Positions 1-10,746 are shown, numbered from the stretch's first letter. The stretch: DNA of 64,000 nt from Heliocidaris erythrogramma (GCA_025617745.1 CM046873.1:27913410-27977409); one strand, 5' to 3'. The notes: generated by a model from the letters alone, not told the origin. Numbers and translations are program-made.

Positions 1-1
1 T

Positions 2-328
2 ACTCCAATTTTGGAACAACTTCACTGCCTCCCTGTAAAACAACGAATTCACTATAAAATAATGACATGGAAAATTGTACATAACCTGTCTCCTGTCTAT
101 CTGAAAGAGTTATTGAATGCGTATACCCCTCAGCGATCTTTGATATCATCTGGTCAAAATTTATTGGACGTTCCAAGTACCAGGGTTCAATATGGGGACT
201 GATCTTTTTCAGTTGCAGCACCAGTTCTGTGGAATGATTTGCCTCTTAAACTAAAATCTATTGATTCATTGGAATCTTTTAAAAAGCAACTTAAAACATA
301 CTTATTTTCTCAAGCTTTTGGCAATTAA
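2..328 (+). pseudogene. 3' end of a CR1/L2-like non-LTR retrotransposon ORF
   Basis: The frame reads the typical C-terminal tail of deuterostome CR1/L2-type LINE ORF2: a LPVKQRIHYKI segment, SPVYLKELL, the YGD then SFSVAAPVLWNDLP block, and a final LESFKKQLKTYLF before a TAA at 326-328. One in-frame TGA at 200-202 replaces what is usually an arginine codon between YGD and SFSVAAP, so the copy is dead. The upstream part of the element lies outside the window. Family assignment rests on the recognisable tail alone; the exact clade (CR1, L2 or relative) is uncertain. Confidence 0.75.
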
Positions 329-456
329 TGATTATTTTGACTTTCTTTTGTTGCCTTTTTCTCTTTTTTTCTCGTATCTCACAGCGCCTCGGAATAGTTT
401 ACTAGATTGATGGCGCTTTAAAAATGCTTGTTTTTTATTATTATTATTATTATACG
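329..456 (+). mobile_element. LINE 3' UTR and ATT-repeat tail
   Basis: The pyrimidine-rich stretch after the LINE stop codon ends in a short ATT microsatellite (about 437-453). CR1/L2-like elements commonly terminate in short tandem repeats instead of poly(A), so this is read as the 3' boundary of the insertion. Confidence 0.6.
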
Positions 457-927
457 CATGGCTTCGCTCCTTCGCATGTAAAATGTTGCGTCCAAATAAT
501 TGAAAAGCGGTCCGGGCGTCGAACTATAACTTTCCGGACTCGGGTAAACCTACAAAATTGTTTTCTACAAGCCGTTATCTTTCTCTCAAATGCTAAAACG
601 TCAGAGCTTTCGCTCTTCGTGCTGGAAAGGGGAAACTCCCTTTCCCTTCACCCACCCCGGTACATACAGTGCAGTTTTGCATCCAAAATAACTGAAAAGC
701 AGCCAGGGCGTCGAACTAACTATCCGCCTGAAAAAAACAGTGCTACGAGCCGTTATATTTCTTTCAGATTTGCTGTAAAATGTAAGAGCTCCCCCTCCCT
801 GCACCCATCCCTTGGGGAGCACGCTTTGCGTGCTCATCACCAATTACCCTAAATTGAAATCCTGGCTATGCGGTTGGATCCTTCACGTCTGGCCCCCTCT
901 ATTGAAAAATCCTGGCTACGCCTGTGG
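456..927. mobile_element. Decayed DNA-transposon fragment with an internal two-fold repeat
   Basis: Two diverged copies of a ~180-bp block occur in tandem; both contain a CCAAATAA/CCAAAATAA motif, a GGGCGTCGAACTA motif and a CTACAAGCCGTTAT/CTACGAGCCGTTAT motif. The segment ends in AAATCCTGGCTACGCCTGTG (907-926), resembling the outer end of hAT-like elements whose termini read CA...TG. A similar phrase also occurs at 860-871. No left terminus or target duplication was found. Confidence 0.4.
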
Positions 928-1890
928 CTTTATATTTTAATAGTTATTGAATTGATGCATAATGACGTGGATGACAATGGTAATGATGATAACGATGAGA
1001 ATGACGATGGGAATGTATTATTCATGTCGCTTTTAATACAATACAGGTTTCGTCAGGGTTTAAATGCTAATATTATCTGTGAACGCGTGTGCTTTGTATC
1101 TATAAAACTATATTGCATCTTTGTGTTGTGGCGATTTTTGAGAAAAAAATATGTACATTTAGGCCTTTCCATGTTGGTGCTCCAGTCAGAGAACATTTCT
1201 AAATTTTGGTAATGTAGAAATAGAGAAGTATATAATTCCAATAAGTGTATAAAATACTGGAAAAAAAATGAATGGGCTGAGACTCAGATATCAGCCAAAT
1301 AGGACGTAATGCCAAGGCTAACGTAATAATGAAATTTGAAAATATTTTAATTTTTGGTAATGGAGGAAATTTGCAGGGGAGGGGCTGCTAACTGGGATTA
1401 TTTTTTAATCAAAGCATATTTCCCCCACATGTAGATATTACATATTCTTGAAATACACACCTGTTTGAGATGGAGCTTTGATTTTGTTCGTACACTGTAT
1501 ATACAAATGATATGTCATTAAATTATGTATCAATGTCGATCTGTGCCTTGCATCTATTATTGCATGCTCTGTTAAATTATGAGTCATATTTATTCATATA
1601 TAAATTATGAGATTCATCAGTTATCGTATGGATCATTGCTTGTGGGTTTTTCAGACATTTTCTTTTCTTTTATGCGCACAAAACTGTCAAACCATGACAT
1701 GTTAAATTTCTTTTTAAATCATGCAATTTGAATACCCCCTACCCCCACCCCCTTGCATGACAATGACAGACATCAATGTTTTATTGCCTACTCACTGCAA
1801 TTCTTGATGTGGCTGTAGCTACATGTATGTTGTTTTGATTATTTAGGAAAGAATAATTTTACCCTCAATTTTCCTTGTGCTTACTTATGT
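928..1890. other. Non-coding; duplicated upstream segment of T1
   Basis: No convincing gene. From about 1050 onward this matches 48160-49140, upstream of T5 (shared GTTTAAATGCT, GGCGATTTTTGA and TTGGTGCTCCAGTCAGAG). It is therefore the far upstream part of the duplicated T1/T5 unit, and it provides the empty sites for the insertions at 48264-48708 and 49146-50037. Confidence 0.6.
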
Positions 1891-2050
1891 AGAGATGTTG
1901 TGGTCTAGTGGACAAGTCACCAGACTGAGCCACAAGGTCTAGGGTTCTAATCCCTGCTGCAGCACTAAAGTACTTTGGTGAGACATTAATCTACATTTGC
2001 TGGGGAAAGACATGTGCGCTATAAAAGAACCCACTATTTTTATCATTTTT
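1891..2050 (+). mobile_element. tRNA-derived SINE
   Basis: A polymerase III A-box-like TGGTCTAGTGG at 1901-1911 is followed by a B-box-like GGTTCTAATCC at 1943-1953, the spacing of a tRNA gene. The following body (GCACTAAAGTACTTTGGTGAG, then TGTGCGCTATAAAAG) is unlike tRNA. That is the architecture of a tRNA-derived SINE. The segment is absent from the paralogous T5 upstream region, where the sequence jumps from about 50213 to the equivalent of about 3055. The 3' limit is approximate. Confidence 0.6.
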
Positions 2051-2870
2051 AATGCGGATACACCAACATTTATCTGATTTTTTGTTATCAGCTTCTTCAA
2101 TATGTTTGAATTTAAGTGGATATGAGGGCAATCTATACTAAAAGGATCTTTTACAGTTCATGCTTTAGACATAGTCTTTGCCTTGTAATCCAAATTTTGA
2201 ATATAATTTTTTGTCTTAATAAGGTAGAGTTTCTTATTCGCCAGTATCATCAATTTTTATCTGGAAAAAGTTGTGCAATGAAGTTGTATATTATTGTTGT
2301 ATAAATATACCAGAAAGCTTATGATATGTTGATCATGATTACATAAAAGTGTTCATTTTAACATAAGTTATAAATGGTCTGTATGGTATGCTATGTTGTA
2401 GTGTTATATGTTACATGCATAATGTCACGGTTCGCTGTTGAAAACATGAATGCAATGTTCGTATTAGAATATATTACACTTGCTCATTGTATCAGGTTTA
2501 TTCATTTTTGTACTGAAAAGAGAATTTCCAGTACATGTATTATTTGTGTAAAAGTTATATTTGCAGGTCAAAGTATTTCATGTATATGTCTCTCATTAAA
2601 ATAACGCAGGAATTTCTCCAAATCATTTCTGTTAGTAAACCCAACTGTATATGTCAGGTGTACACAGCAACGTATTGACTTTATTTGGTCATACAAACAG
2701 TGACCCATTTTTATATAGGGAACAGTACATGAAAATAATCATTATGTTTATATTGTGCCTAATCATGTGATGTTATATAAATATGACACTGCACAAAAAT
2801 TTATATTACCTTGTCTTGCATCTTTCTTTTGAGAAATAGATAAGCGTTTGTTGAAGGGAAGGAAGATATA
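2051..2870. other. AT-rich non-coding stretch
   Basis: AT-rich sequence with short open frames only. None has domain-like composition and no RNA gene is recognisable. It lies in the part of the T1 upstream region that is missing upstream of T5. Confidence 0.5.
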
Positions 2871-3030
2871 TATTGAGAGAGAGAGAGAGAGAGAGATAAG
2901 GAGAGATTTGGAGTTGACAGAGAGAAAGAAAGAGAGTGAAAGGGAGAAAGTGGGGGGAGGGAGTGGAAGAGAATGGGGAAGAGAGAGAGAGAGAGAAATA
3001 TGTTAAAGGGGAAAGGGGAGGAGAGAGATT
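2871..3030. repeat. GA-rich microsatellite
   Basis: Imperfect (GA)n tract with GAGAGAGA runs interrupted by GGGGA blocks. Related GA-rich tracts recur at 21590-21720 and 50390-50460 before T3 and T5, marking this as part of the type A upstream region. Confidence 0.85.
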
Positions 3031-4014
3031 AGTTTGCAGGCAAAAACCCTGGTCAGTGGTAAAAGAGTGTCTGTACTGTAAGACTACCATCATCCCTGTA
3101 CTACATAGCTGCTCCTGACCAATATTGACACGAGCAGTAGGTAGCTGGGTTAGGCTTCTCTCAAGACAATGCTTTTCTGATAAAGTGTCAAAAGAGGGTC
3201 TGTGCTTGCAGACTAGAGAGAGACGGGAAGACAGACAGATAGCAATTGAGAGCAGGGGCCACAGATAGAGGGGGGCTGCAGAGAAAGGTATTGGAATGTG
3301 TATAAGCTGAGAAAAAAAGACATGCAATAAATAAACAGAGTGCGAATTCGACTCAATATTAAAAAAACACACAAAAACATTGTAGCCTATGCTAGCCTGT
3401 TTACCAGTTCACATTAACTTTAGTATGGCCTAAAGTATTTTTTGTTGTGCTTTCTATTCATCCGTTATGCCCTTGCTTGTCGGGAACATGGTCAATAGTG
3501 GTAGAATAATAATATAAAAGTTAAACTGCAATCTATTTCTATAGGATAATGATGATATCAATATATCTCACAACCGCCAATAAACTTTTCCAATTTATAA
3601 AAAATATCATTTGTGTTGAAAAGCGCCTATACCGTGCAAATTAATTTCATGACTGGATATGAGAACGAGGTCCAAAGTTCGTCAGCGATTTGTGGAGCGA
3701 AAGCCCCAAAATGTAATTCACAATACACTATGCAATAACAGATTTATGATTGTGATTGACTATGACGAATTCTCACTATTGATTTTTTTTTTATCAAACT
3801 CTAATCTCGTACACAGTTTTATCATTTTATCATTTGAGAATGAACCAGGAAGCAATAGACACAAAATAATCTAATGGAGTGGGCTCTACGGCGATAAATC
3901 AACTTGGTATAGCCAGTTTCATTGCAGTGACTGTGGATTTATGATCGACATGTGATACTCACCTAGTAGGATTATTAACCATTCGTGTATACTAACTGTT
4001 TTCTTTCATTTGCT
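3031..4014 (+). promoter_or_regulatory. Type A upstream region of TRIM copy T1
   Basis: Shared with T3 (about 21590-22316) and T5 (about 50220-51469) and distinct from the region before T2 and T4. It ends in a strong candidate 3' splice site: a perfect TACTAAC branch-point-like motif at 3990-3996, a pyrimidine tract, then TTTGCTAG with AG at 4015-4016, 19 nt before the ATG. A non-coding first exon further upstream is therefore likely, although its donor and the transcription start could not be placed. No clear TATA box was assigned. Confidence 0.5.
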
Positions 4015-4035
4015 AGAATTTCAAAAATTGCATCC

Positions 4036-4671
4036 ATGGCCGAGAAGCAGGAAAAAGAGGAAGTTCCGAGCTCTTTAGAAGGCTTGACTTGTCCACTATG
4101 TCTTGATATCTTCGACGATGCAACCCTCCTGACCTCTTGCGGACACACCTTTTGTCGGAAATGTCTCAAGAAATACGACCTATCCCATCAGGATCTTGAC
4201 CACATGGTCTGCCCTCTCTGTAGGGAAGTCACGAAGTTGTCAGCAAACCGCGTCGATGATCTCCTATCTAATGTGACGGTCAATGGGCTTGTAGACAACT
4301 ACCACGAAAAATGTGGAGGAGCCAATGCCATTCTGGAGATGCGACAGAAATGTAATGTCTGCACAGTGCAGGGGGAAGCTGTCTCTTATTGCAGTACCTG
4401 TGACGCATTTTTGTGTGGAGAATGCTTACTTTCTCATAAACGGCAAACGTTATTCTTTGCAGGTCATGAGATCAATTCCATACAGGATATTACGGAAGGG
4501 AAGGTCAGCATCGGTCATTCTTCAGAGAAGTGCTCGATCCATAAGCAGGAGAACAAAGATATGTTCTGCGATGATTGTAAGGTGCACGTCTGTTTCAAGT
4601 GCGTGATCATCGGCCATCGTGATCACAAGATAAAGTCACATGAGGACTTTGAGAAGGAATTACAGGTTAAG
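4036..4671 (+). CDS. TRIM copy T1, exon 1: RING, B-box 1, B-box 2
   Basis: Predicted N-terminal half of a TRIM-type E3 ubiquitin ligase. The ATG at 4036 is chosen because MAEKQ is conserved in every copy while upstream codons are not. The RING is C3HC4 with ligands C19, C22, C35, H37, C40, C43, C59 and C62. B-box 1 has C106, C109, C119, C122, C127, C130 and nearby histidines. B-box 2 has C166, H169, C178, C181, C186, C189, H194 and H197. The exon ends ...ELQVK at a GTTAGT donor (4672) in phase 0 and joins exon 2 at 6493, giving a 632-residue product. Family knowledge: the RING recruits E2 enzymes and the B-boxes help self-association. Substrate and role are unknown. Confidence 0.9.
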
Positions 4672-5385
4672 GTTAGTCGCCAACATAACATATTGTTTTA
4701 GTTTTACCATACGTCATTCAAGTATGTTACTCGTAAACAAACAGCAGATTTGCATATTATATGTTTTCATATGAGATGTGATAACTAAAAATATTTCACA
4801 CACTCTTTACTATTAACGTTTTTACTGTTTAAAAATAGTAGGGTGAATAATAAACGGTGTAAAGAAATGTGTGAAGAAAGTGATAAATTGAATTCTTGTG
4901 ATACTAATGATTACTACCTAAGCATTATCATCAATGTCGTTATCTTCGCAGGATTTAAACCACAAATAACCAGAATTCCTTTGATATTTGTAAGAGTGTA
5001 GCTTTTGTGATAAATGCATAAAAAAGGAGAAGAAGAAGAAGAAGAGTTGCTTTATCGAGTTAGAATCCTTTGTGGACATAATATTACATATTAAATTATT
5101 GGAACACTAATGCCGGAAGACGAAATACAGCACTGGAACTTTTATTAACTATTAATAATTCTTACACGCTGGTACACTTCAAGCAAGACGAGTTTCACTC
5201 TAAAAAATTTTTCGTTTATAGTTTGTTCTTTGTCGTAATGTACACAACTGATGAAGAAAATAATCAGCATAGTAGTTTAAATTGATTTAATCTAGATTAC
5301 AGCTATGAGTTAGTAAACCCTCCTCTTCCTTTTCTATGACACACTCAGGGCGCTGTTTCACACAGTTCTATGCTGTACTTAAAAG

Positions 5386-5728
5386 CATTGGCGGATCCAG
5401 GGGGGGGGGGGCACAGCCGGCCCGTGCCCCCCCCCCCTTTTGGAAGAGAAGTATGAATTTTTACCATAGGCGATCTGCCATTTTCTCGATTGTGCCCCCC
5501 CCCCCCCTTTTAGAGTGAAGACCTTTTTTTTTTTTTTTTTGCAGGGAATTATGGAGGGAAACTGGACCCCATGACCCCTTACTAAGCGATTTTTGAAGGT
5601 TTGGCGAAAAAAAAAATTTTCTGAGCGACTTTTCGAGAAGCTGGCGAGACCAAAAAAATACGGGTCTACCTTTTCACAAACTTTCATTTTTGTGCCCCCT
5701 CTTTTACTAAATCCTGGATCCGCCCCTG
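5386..5728. mobile_element. hAT-like MITE with 8-bp target duplication
   Basis: Termini are CATTGGCGGATCCAGG and, inverted, CAGGGGCGGATCCAGG. The flanking direct repeat CTTAAAAG at 5378-5385 and 5729-5736 is an 8-bp target duplication. T2 shows the unoccupied site near 14305 (TACTTAAAAAAATATTT) and T4 near 34020. CA...TG ends with 8-bp duplications are diagnostic of the hAT superfamily. It encodes nothing, carries long poly-C/G tracts, and has a truncated relative at 43304-43571. Confidence 0.85.
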
Positions 5729-5780
5729 CTTAAAAGAAATATGTACTGTAACATGTCTCAGTGTTTCATCATGACTGTAG

Positions 5781-6492
5781 CCAGTGGCGTATCTAGGGAT
5801 TATGGCGCCCAGGGCAAACTATAAAATTGCCTCCCCCCCCCCCCCCCCCAACTCAAACCGATCAGCTCAAGAAACAAACAAGGGCCCTGTTTCATAAACT
5901 TTTCTTATAAAAAATAACTGCCCATTTCTATGCCAAATTCGCTCTCAGCCAATCAGATTCAATGATTTCAGTAGCTTACAATAATTAATGTAACTGGTTA
6001 TTGATAACACGTTCTTAAACGGGGCCCCAGATGGAAGTAGTAGTACTTCGAGATAAACACAATTTGATAAGTAACAACAGTAGAAGCATGAAAGCGAGTA
6101 AGCAAATCCATCGTGAGTGACTTTCAGATTTCAACCCTAAAAACACGATTTATGATGTATTTTATCTCTTAGAAAAATCGACAAGGGAGCACAGCAACCG
6201 AGTGTTAGAGTTTCATTCAAAATTTTAACATTAAAAAAGGTAATCTTATACCTTTACTCGGGGCGCAAGATTAAGGATCTGAAAAAATAATTTTTTCGAG
6301 GAATGATGAGTGAGGTGACTGAACATTTTGAATGTTGAATTTTTGAAAATGCTATTTGGGGTTCCAAATCCAAGAAGAACCTGAAACTTATTATGCTAGG
6401 AAACATAGGAACGAGTGTTAGAATTTTTCGAATTTGGTAACCATTTAATGCCATATAACCATTTAACCATCTATGCACTATCTTTTAATTAG
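5781..6492. mobile_element. Left part of an older hAT-like element in the T1 intron
   Basis: Starts with CAGTGGCGTATCTAGG. The same start occurs at 14363 (T2) and 34078 (T4); the matching inverted end is best preserved in T2 at 15271. In T1 the right part is deleted, so the element runs directly into exon 2. The insertion predates duplication of the genes because its traces sit in the same intron position of several copies. Confidence 0.7.
5882..6028. mobile_element. Small MITE nested in the intronic element
   Basis: Bounded by GGGCCCTGTTTCATAAA and an inverted TTAAACGGGGCCC. The core CCAATCAGATTCAATGATTT also appears in the T2 and T4 introns (about 14526 and 34240). A related core is found in an unrelated place at 59020-59050, so this is a dispersed family. 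Confidence 0.6.
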
Positions 6493-7755
6493 GTAAATGA
6501 TCTTGTCCAACGTTGTACAGCCAAGAAATCAGAACTGGAAAAGAACATACAGAATGTGGAGTCACAGCGTAGTGAAGTACACACTGCCATACAGAAACTA
6601 CGGGGAGATGTCAGCCAAGCATATCATACCAAGGCCAAGCAACTAGACGAAAATCAACGTATACTCGTTGAGCAAATGGATGCTCTAGAGCGTAGTTTCG
6701 ATGACGATCTCAACGCTCTGAAATTTAACGACCGCCAGAAGATCAAAAGCATTTGTAGTTCAATGGATTTGGTGGCCAATGACAGACTGGGTGGTCTTGA
6801 GACAGACAGCCTGTCTGCTCACAAGTTGATCTGTGAGGAGCTGGAGGGCATGCTAAAGGAGGTTACCGATGGCACTTCTGCAGCAGCCATAGCAGAGAAA
6901 GCACAGAAGAAGAAATTCCAGTCTGCAGATGATACTTGTCTTGATCTCGGGAACATCATAGAACCAGATCCCGAGTTGAAAGTAATTCAATGTGTAGATC
7001 TACGTGGATACATGATTGGGATGACCAACTACTCTCATGACAGTGTGGCTATTGGATATGGCAATGCATATGGTATAGGTATCATTGATTCAAATGGTAA
7101 ACATCAGCAGTATGCAAACATACCAAGCGGTGTCGAATGTTATGATCTTGTGTTTCAAAGGGATAAGACGCTATGCATATCGACGGGTAATATTGAAGCA
7201 CGCATCTATTCTCCAAATGGATCCAGGAAATCAACCATCATGCATGTGAGCAGTGATAGATCTTATATTCGATTAAGCAGAAGTCCATTAGATGAAATCC
7301 TCGTTACAAACGATGCAAACCACGTCTACATCTATGACCCGACTGGAAGCACACTCAAACACACAGTCCCAACAAAACACAACATCACAAGCCAGGCATA
7401 TGCAACCAAGGCGGGTTTGATCGTCACAAGTTCATGTTACAGCAATCCAAGCATAGTGACTGTCTATGACAGGAATGGGAATGCTGGGAAGCCTCTTCGA
7501 GCTCCACGTGATGTCTACCTGTATGCTACCGTGGACGAGCAGGACAGGGTGTATGTAGCGAGTGTTGATCGTATGAACAGTAACGTGGTGATCAGGCTCT
7601 ATGACCTTGATGGTTTGAACCTGAAGGAGAGATTTCAGTTCAATGCACTGAACCTGAACCCGGATTATATCCCGTATTACCTGGTTTCCCTCTCTCCAGA
7701 ATTACTAGCTTTTGCTTCTGGGTATAAAGTATATTTCATTAAAGTGGTGACGTAA
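6493..7755 (+). CDS. TRIM copy T1, exon 2: coiled coil and propeller-like domain
   Basis: 420 codons, spliced in phase 0 from 4671 and ending at TAA 7753-7755. The first ~140 residues, from VNDLVQRC, are charged and heptad-like (a predicted coiled coil for dimerisation). A short KAQKK linker follows, then about 250 residues with recurring turn motifs IYSPNG, IYDPTG, VYDRNG and LYDLDG, typical of blades of an NHL/WD-like beta-propeller. Such an architecture resembles TRIM56/TRIM2/3/71-type proteins, but no blade count could be verified. Relative to other copies it has one extra codon near STIMHVSS. An ATTAAA at 7875-7880 is a candidate polyadenylation signal. Confidence 0.88.
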   Translation, partial: VNDLVQRCTAKKSELEKNIQNVESQRSEVHTAIQKLRGDVSQAYHTKAKQLDENQRILVEQMDALERSFDDDLNALKFNDRQKIKSICSSMDLVANDRLGGLETDSLSAHKLICEELEGMLKEVTDGTSAAAIAEKAQKKKFQSADDTCLDLGNIIEPDPELKVIQCVDLRGYMIGMTNYSHDSVAIGYGNAYGIGIIDSNGKHQQYANIPSGVECYDLVFQRDKTLCISTGNIEARIYSPNGSRKSTIMHVSSDRSYIRLSRSPLDEILVTNDANHVYIYDPTGSTLKHTVPTKHNITSQAYATKAGLIVTSSCYSNPSIVTVYDRNGNAGKPLRAPRDVYLYATVDEQDRVYVASVDRMNSNVVIRLYDLDGLNLKERFQFNALNLNPDYIPYYLVSLSPELLAFASGYKVYFIKVVT

Positions 7756-8230
7756 ATCCCGATATTTCGGAACTCTCTAGCAATATTATTTTTACGATTC
7801 GTATCGCAATTTATATATATTTTTTTTTAAACTCTAAATGAGAACACGAAAGATGAGCATTGAACATCATAGAAATTAAACTAGCTGGTCCTTTGATAAT
7901 TATTTGTATACTGTATACCGTATACTGTTTTACTGATTCAAACTACATTGAACTATGAATGACATTATGTCACTTAGTGTTAAAGCTTTGCAAATGACTA
8001 TATTCATGAACATTTCCATTTGCATATTCGTTGTAACTCATAATATTGTTGCTAGGTTTAATATGCGGCAAATGCTAACGTGATACAAGGTATTCTGATT
8101 GTCATTATTGTTGTCATTTATTGTTAATTCCAATGGTAATTTGGTTACCTTTACTTTTGCTAATATTGGAGTAATTTGAAGAAACAGATGCCTCTAAAAA
8201 TGAATTGACCTCTTTGAGAATGACTTATTA
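7756..8230. other. T1 3' UTR and proximal flank
   Basis: No gene. This follows the stop codon and is conserved after T2, T4 and T5 but not T3. It contains a candidate polyadenylation signal ATTAAA at 7875-7880 and a short repeated GTATACTGTATACC palindromic patch near 7907-7928. Confidence 0.6.
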
Positions 8231-8235
8231 AAAAT

Positions 8236-8450
8236 CAAAATATGAAGAGAAAGAGAGGGGAGAGAGGGGGCATTAAAAGAGAGATATAGAAAGAGAAGAG
8301 AGGGAATCAAAGAAGGGAATGATAAGAGAGAAAAAGGGTAAATAAAGAAAGAGATTGATAGGAAAGGCGGGGGAATGAGAGAGATGGATGGGGAGAGTGA
8401 GAGTGAGAGAGAATGAGAGAAAGAGAGAGAGAGAGAGAGAAGAAAAGTGT
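8236..8450. repeat. GA-rich microsatellite of the 3' flank
   Basis: Purine-rich (GA)n-like tract. Paralogous tracts occur downstream of T2 (17100-17300), T4 (36640-36850) and T5 (56290-56520), at the same distance from the stop codon. It gives spurious long Ser/Leu-rich frames on the opposite strand. Confidence 0.9.
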
Positions 8451-10194
8451 TTTAGACTCCGTGATAATATGCTGTAGAAAGAATGTATTAACCCTGCAAG
8501 TATAATTCAATGACTGATCTTGAAAGACGTGGGTAGCTTTACAAGAAATTATTATATACAGAAGAGAGATAATCATTTCCAAGACGGATTCGAAAAGTAC
8601 TTATCGCATTATTAATCTAAATAGACATTTTTAAAAAATCTTCATCATTTCTTTGTGAGATGATGATGAAGATGTCATGTATGTAAACCACTGACTTTTA
8701 TCAACGACTTCTGATTCCTCCAGACTATGATATTTACGAATGAAACAAGCGAACATGACACATTTGGTAGAAAAAATATTTGCAAACATAAGAGGATATG
8801 ATGATAATGTCTTATTTTCAACATTGTTTACCGCCACTAAAAAGCGCATCCTGGATGAATGGAACGAATAAATAAATAAATAAAGGGGATATTTTCAGGC
8901 TAAAGTTCATTGATCATGCAACAAAAAGGTGCGATATTAAATACAGTTATTCGTATATTAAATCATTATTATCAGGATTGCACTGTACAGTTACATTATC
9001 GATGTTTTTCATACAGAATGTCTTATTGTGTTAATGAAAGTTCTTAACATTAATTTACTTTTCTACGATATTTAAAACCATGGAAATTCATATGAATGAC
9101 ATGTGTGTTGTTCTTTCCTGTGCATGGCGTGTATTAGCAGCATGGTCTTAACCAGATAATGTTTACTGATACAGTTCATCTGTTCATTTTCTGAGATTTT
9201 GCTTCATATTCAGTCGCCTGGTTTATGCTATGTAGTAAATTATTGTATATATATAGAATGACTGGAAAATTATATACGTCTTTAGGTTTATATTTCGAAT
9301 GAAAACATGATGATAAAAGTATGAACGTGGTATTTTGTAGATGGAAATAAGTATTATACAAGGAACCCTACTTGTACAAATTAGATAAGTTGGTTTTGAA
9401 TGACTTGGGCAGTCTTACGAGAAATGTCCTTACTTATATGAAAACAAATATGATGGTTATTTGCAAGGCGAATAAGGAAATAATTGTATAAAAAGAAAGT
9501 GCATAATCCATGGAAATAACAATCGCATATCATTTAATTGTGTGAGATGCTAATGTGATGCCAATGACCATAATTTGTGTATGGAATATGATCTTGACTT
9601 TTATCCACGAATAGTGATCTATGCGGATTAACATGTTAGTGAATAAAACACAAGTTAAATATTTTGTTTGACAAAAAAGTCAAATGGAGAAAGATAGCTA
9701 TGAAAATGGCCATCGTGTTCAACCTCGTTTTATCAATGAAAGAGCCTGGATAAAATAGATTAATAAAGAATAAAACTTTGAGGCTTAGGGGCTTTGATTA
9801 GTATACAAGATAGGCGCTATAAATAACCAAATATTTTTAATATTATTATCACCATGGTTGCAATTTACAGTTACATTATCGATGTTTGTATATTGTTTTA
9901 TATGTTTTTCATTGTGTTGACGAATGTACGAAATCTTCAATTTCTTTTCTATGATATTTAGAACCGTGGAAAGTCATGATAATGGCATGTGTTGTTCTCT
10001 GCTATGGTGCGTACAAGCAGCAAAGTCTGATGCAGATAGTATTTGCTGGTACAGTTTATTTTCTAAGATTTCACTTCGTATACTGAGTTGTATCATAATG
10101 TAATATAACATGCATAATTATATACATGTTGATTTACCTGATCGTTTAGCCACTATAAAGCTCTGTAGTAAACTTCTTTTTCTCTAAAGAAATC
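8451..10194. repeat. Unit 3' flank with an internal ancient duplication
   Basis: No gene. Two diverged copies of one block follow each other: about 8880-9470 and 9770-10140. Each runs through a TTACATTATCGATGTTT motif, a TATTTA(A/G)AACC(A/G)TGGAAA(T/G)TCAT motif, a TACTGATAC/GCTGGTAC AGTT(C/T)AT motif and a TCACTTCGTATACTGAG-like motif. The whole stretch is repeated after T2 (17460-18990), T4 (41320-42600, after the LINE) and T5 (56630-58240). Confidence 0.6.
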
Positions 10195-10402
10195 TACTAC
10201 TACTACTACTACTACTACTACTATACTACTACTACTACTACTACTACTATACTACTACTACTACTACTACTACTACTGCTACTAATAATAATAATACTAT
10301 ACTAATACTACTACTACTACTATACTACTACTACTGCTGCTGCTGCTGCTACTACTACTACTATTACTTCTACTACTACTATTGCTGCCACTACTACTAC
10401 TA

Positions 10403-10440
<38 letters not shown>

Positions 10441-10540
10441 TTGCTGCCACTACTACTACTGCTACTACTACTATACTACTACTACTACTACTATAATACT
10501 ACTACTACTGCTGCTACTACTACTACTGCTACTACTAGGG
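10195..10540. repeat. CTA trinucleotide microsatellite, left part
   Basis: Long (CTA)n tract with CTG and TAATAA interruptions. It continues at 10747-11010; the two parts are separated by an inserted element. Paralogous positions in other units hold much shorter tracts (19045-19140, 42655-42705, 58268-58322). Confidence 0.9.
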
Positions 10541-10746
10541 TACATGGAGGGAATACCGGACACTTAAGCCTATTTACCTAATTTACATATGAAAACAAAC
10601 AAATCAAAAAACATTTGGGTCAGCATTACTAAGCTATATCAGTTTACTTTCATTTTCACAAAAAGTTAATTACATCATACATGTGATGTGGCTGTAGTAT
10701 GCAAAATAATGACGTCATCATAAATTGTCCGGTATTCCCTCCAGTG
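10541..10746. mobile_element. MITE inserted inside the CTA microsatellite
   Basis: Inverted ends GGAGGGAATACCGGACA (from about 10547) and TGTCCGGTATTCCCTCC (to about 10743) bound ~200 bp of AT-rich non-coding sequence that interrupts an otherwise continuous CTA repeat. Flanks are simple sequence, so a target duplication cannot be fixed; superfamily is undetermined. Confidence 0.7.

Larger units (their letters stand above)
4672..6492 (+). other. T1 intron
   Basis: Donor GTTAGT at 4672. The acceptor is TTTTAATTAG, ending at 6492. It contains an autonomous-looking hAT-like MITE (5386-5728), the left end of an older hAT-like element (from 5781) and a small MITE within that (5882-6028). A GAAGAAGAAG tract lies near 5029-5045. 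The acceptor sequence is homologous to the interior of the transposon in the T2 intron, not to the acceptor used by T2. Confidence 0.85.

Noticed and set aside
4313-4606. Alternative frame inside TRIM exon 1 (also at 13484, 22477, 51766)
   Set aside because: It overlaps the RING/B-box frame in every copy, lacks any domain and is a consequence of conserved nucleotide sequence.
10195-10540. CRISPR-like array
   Set aside because: Simple trinucleotide repeat without spacers; the genome is eukaryotic.
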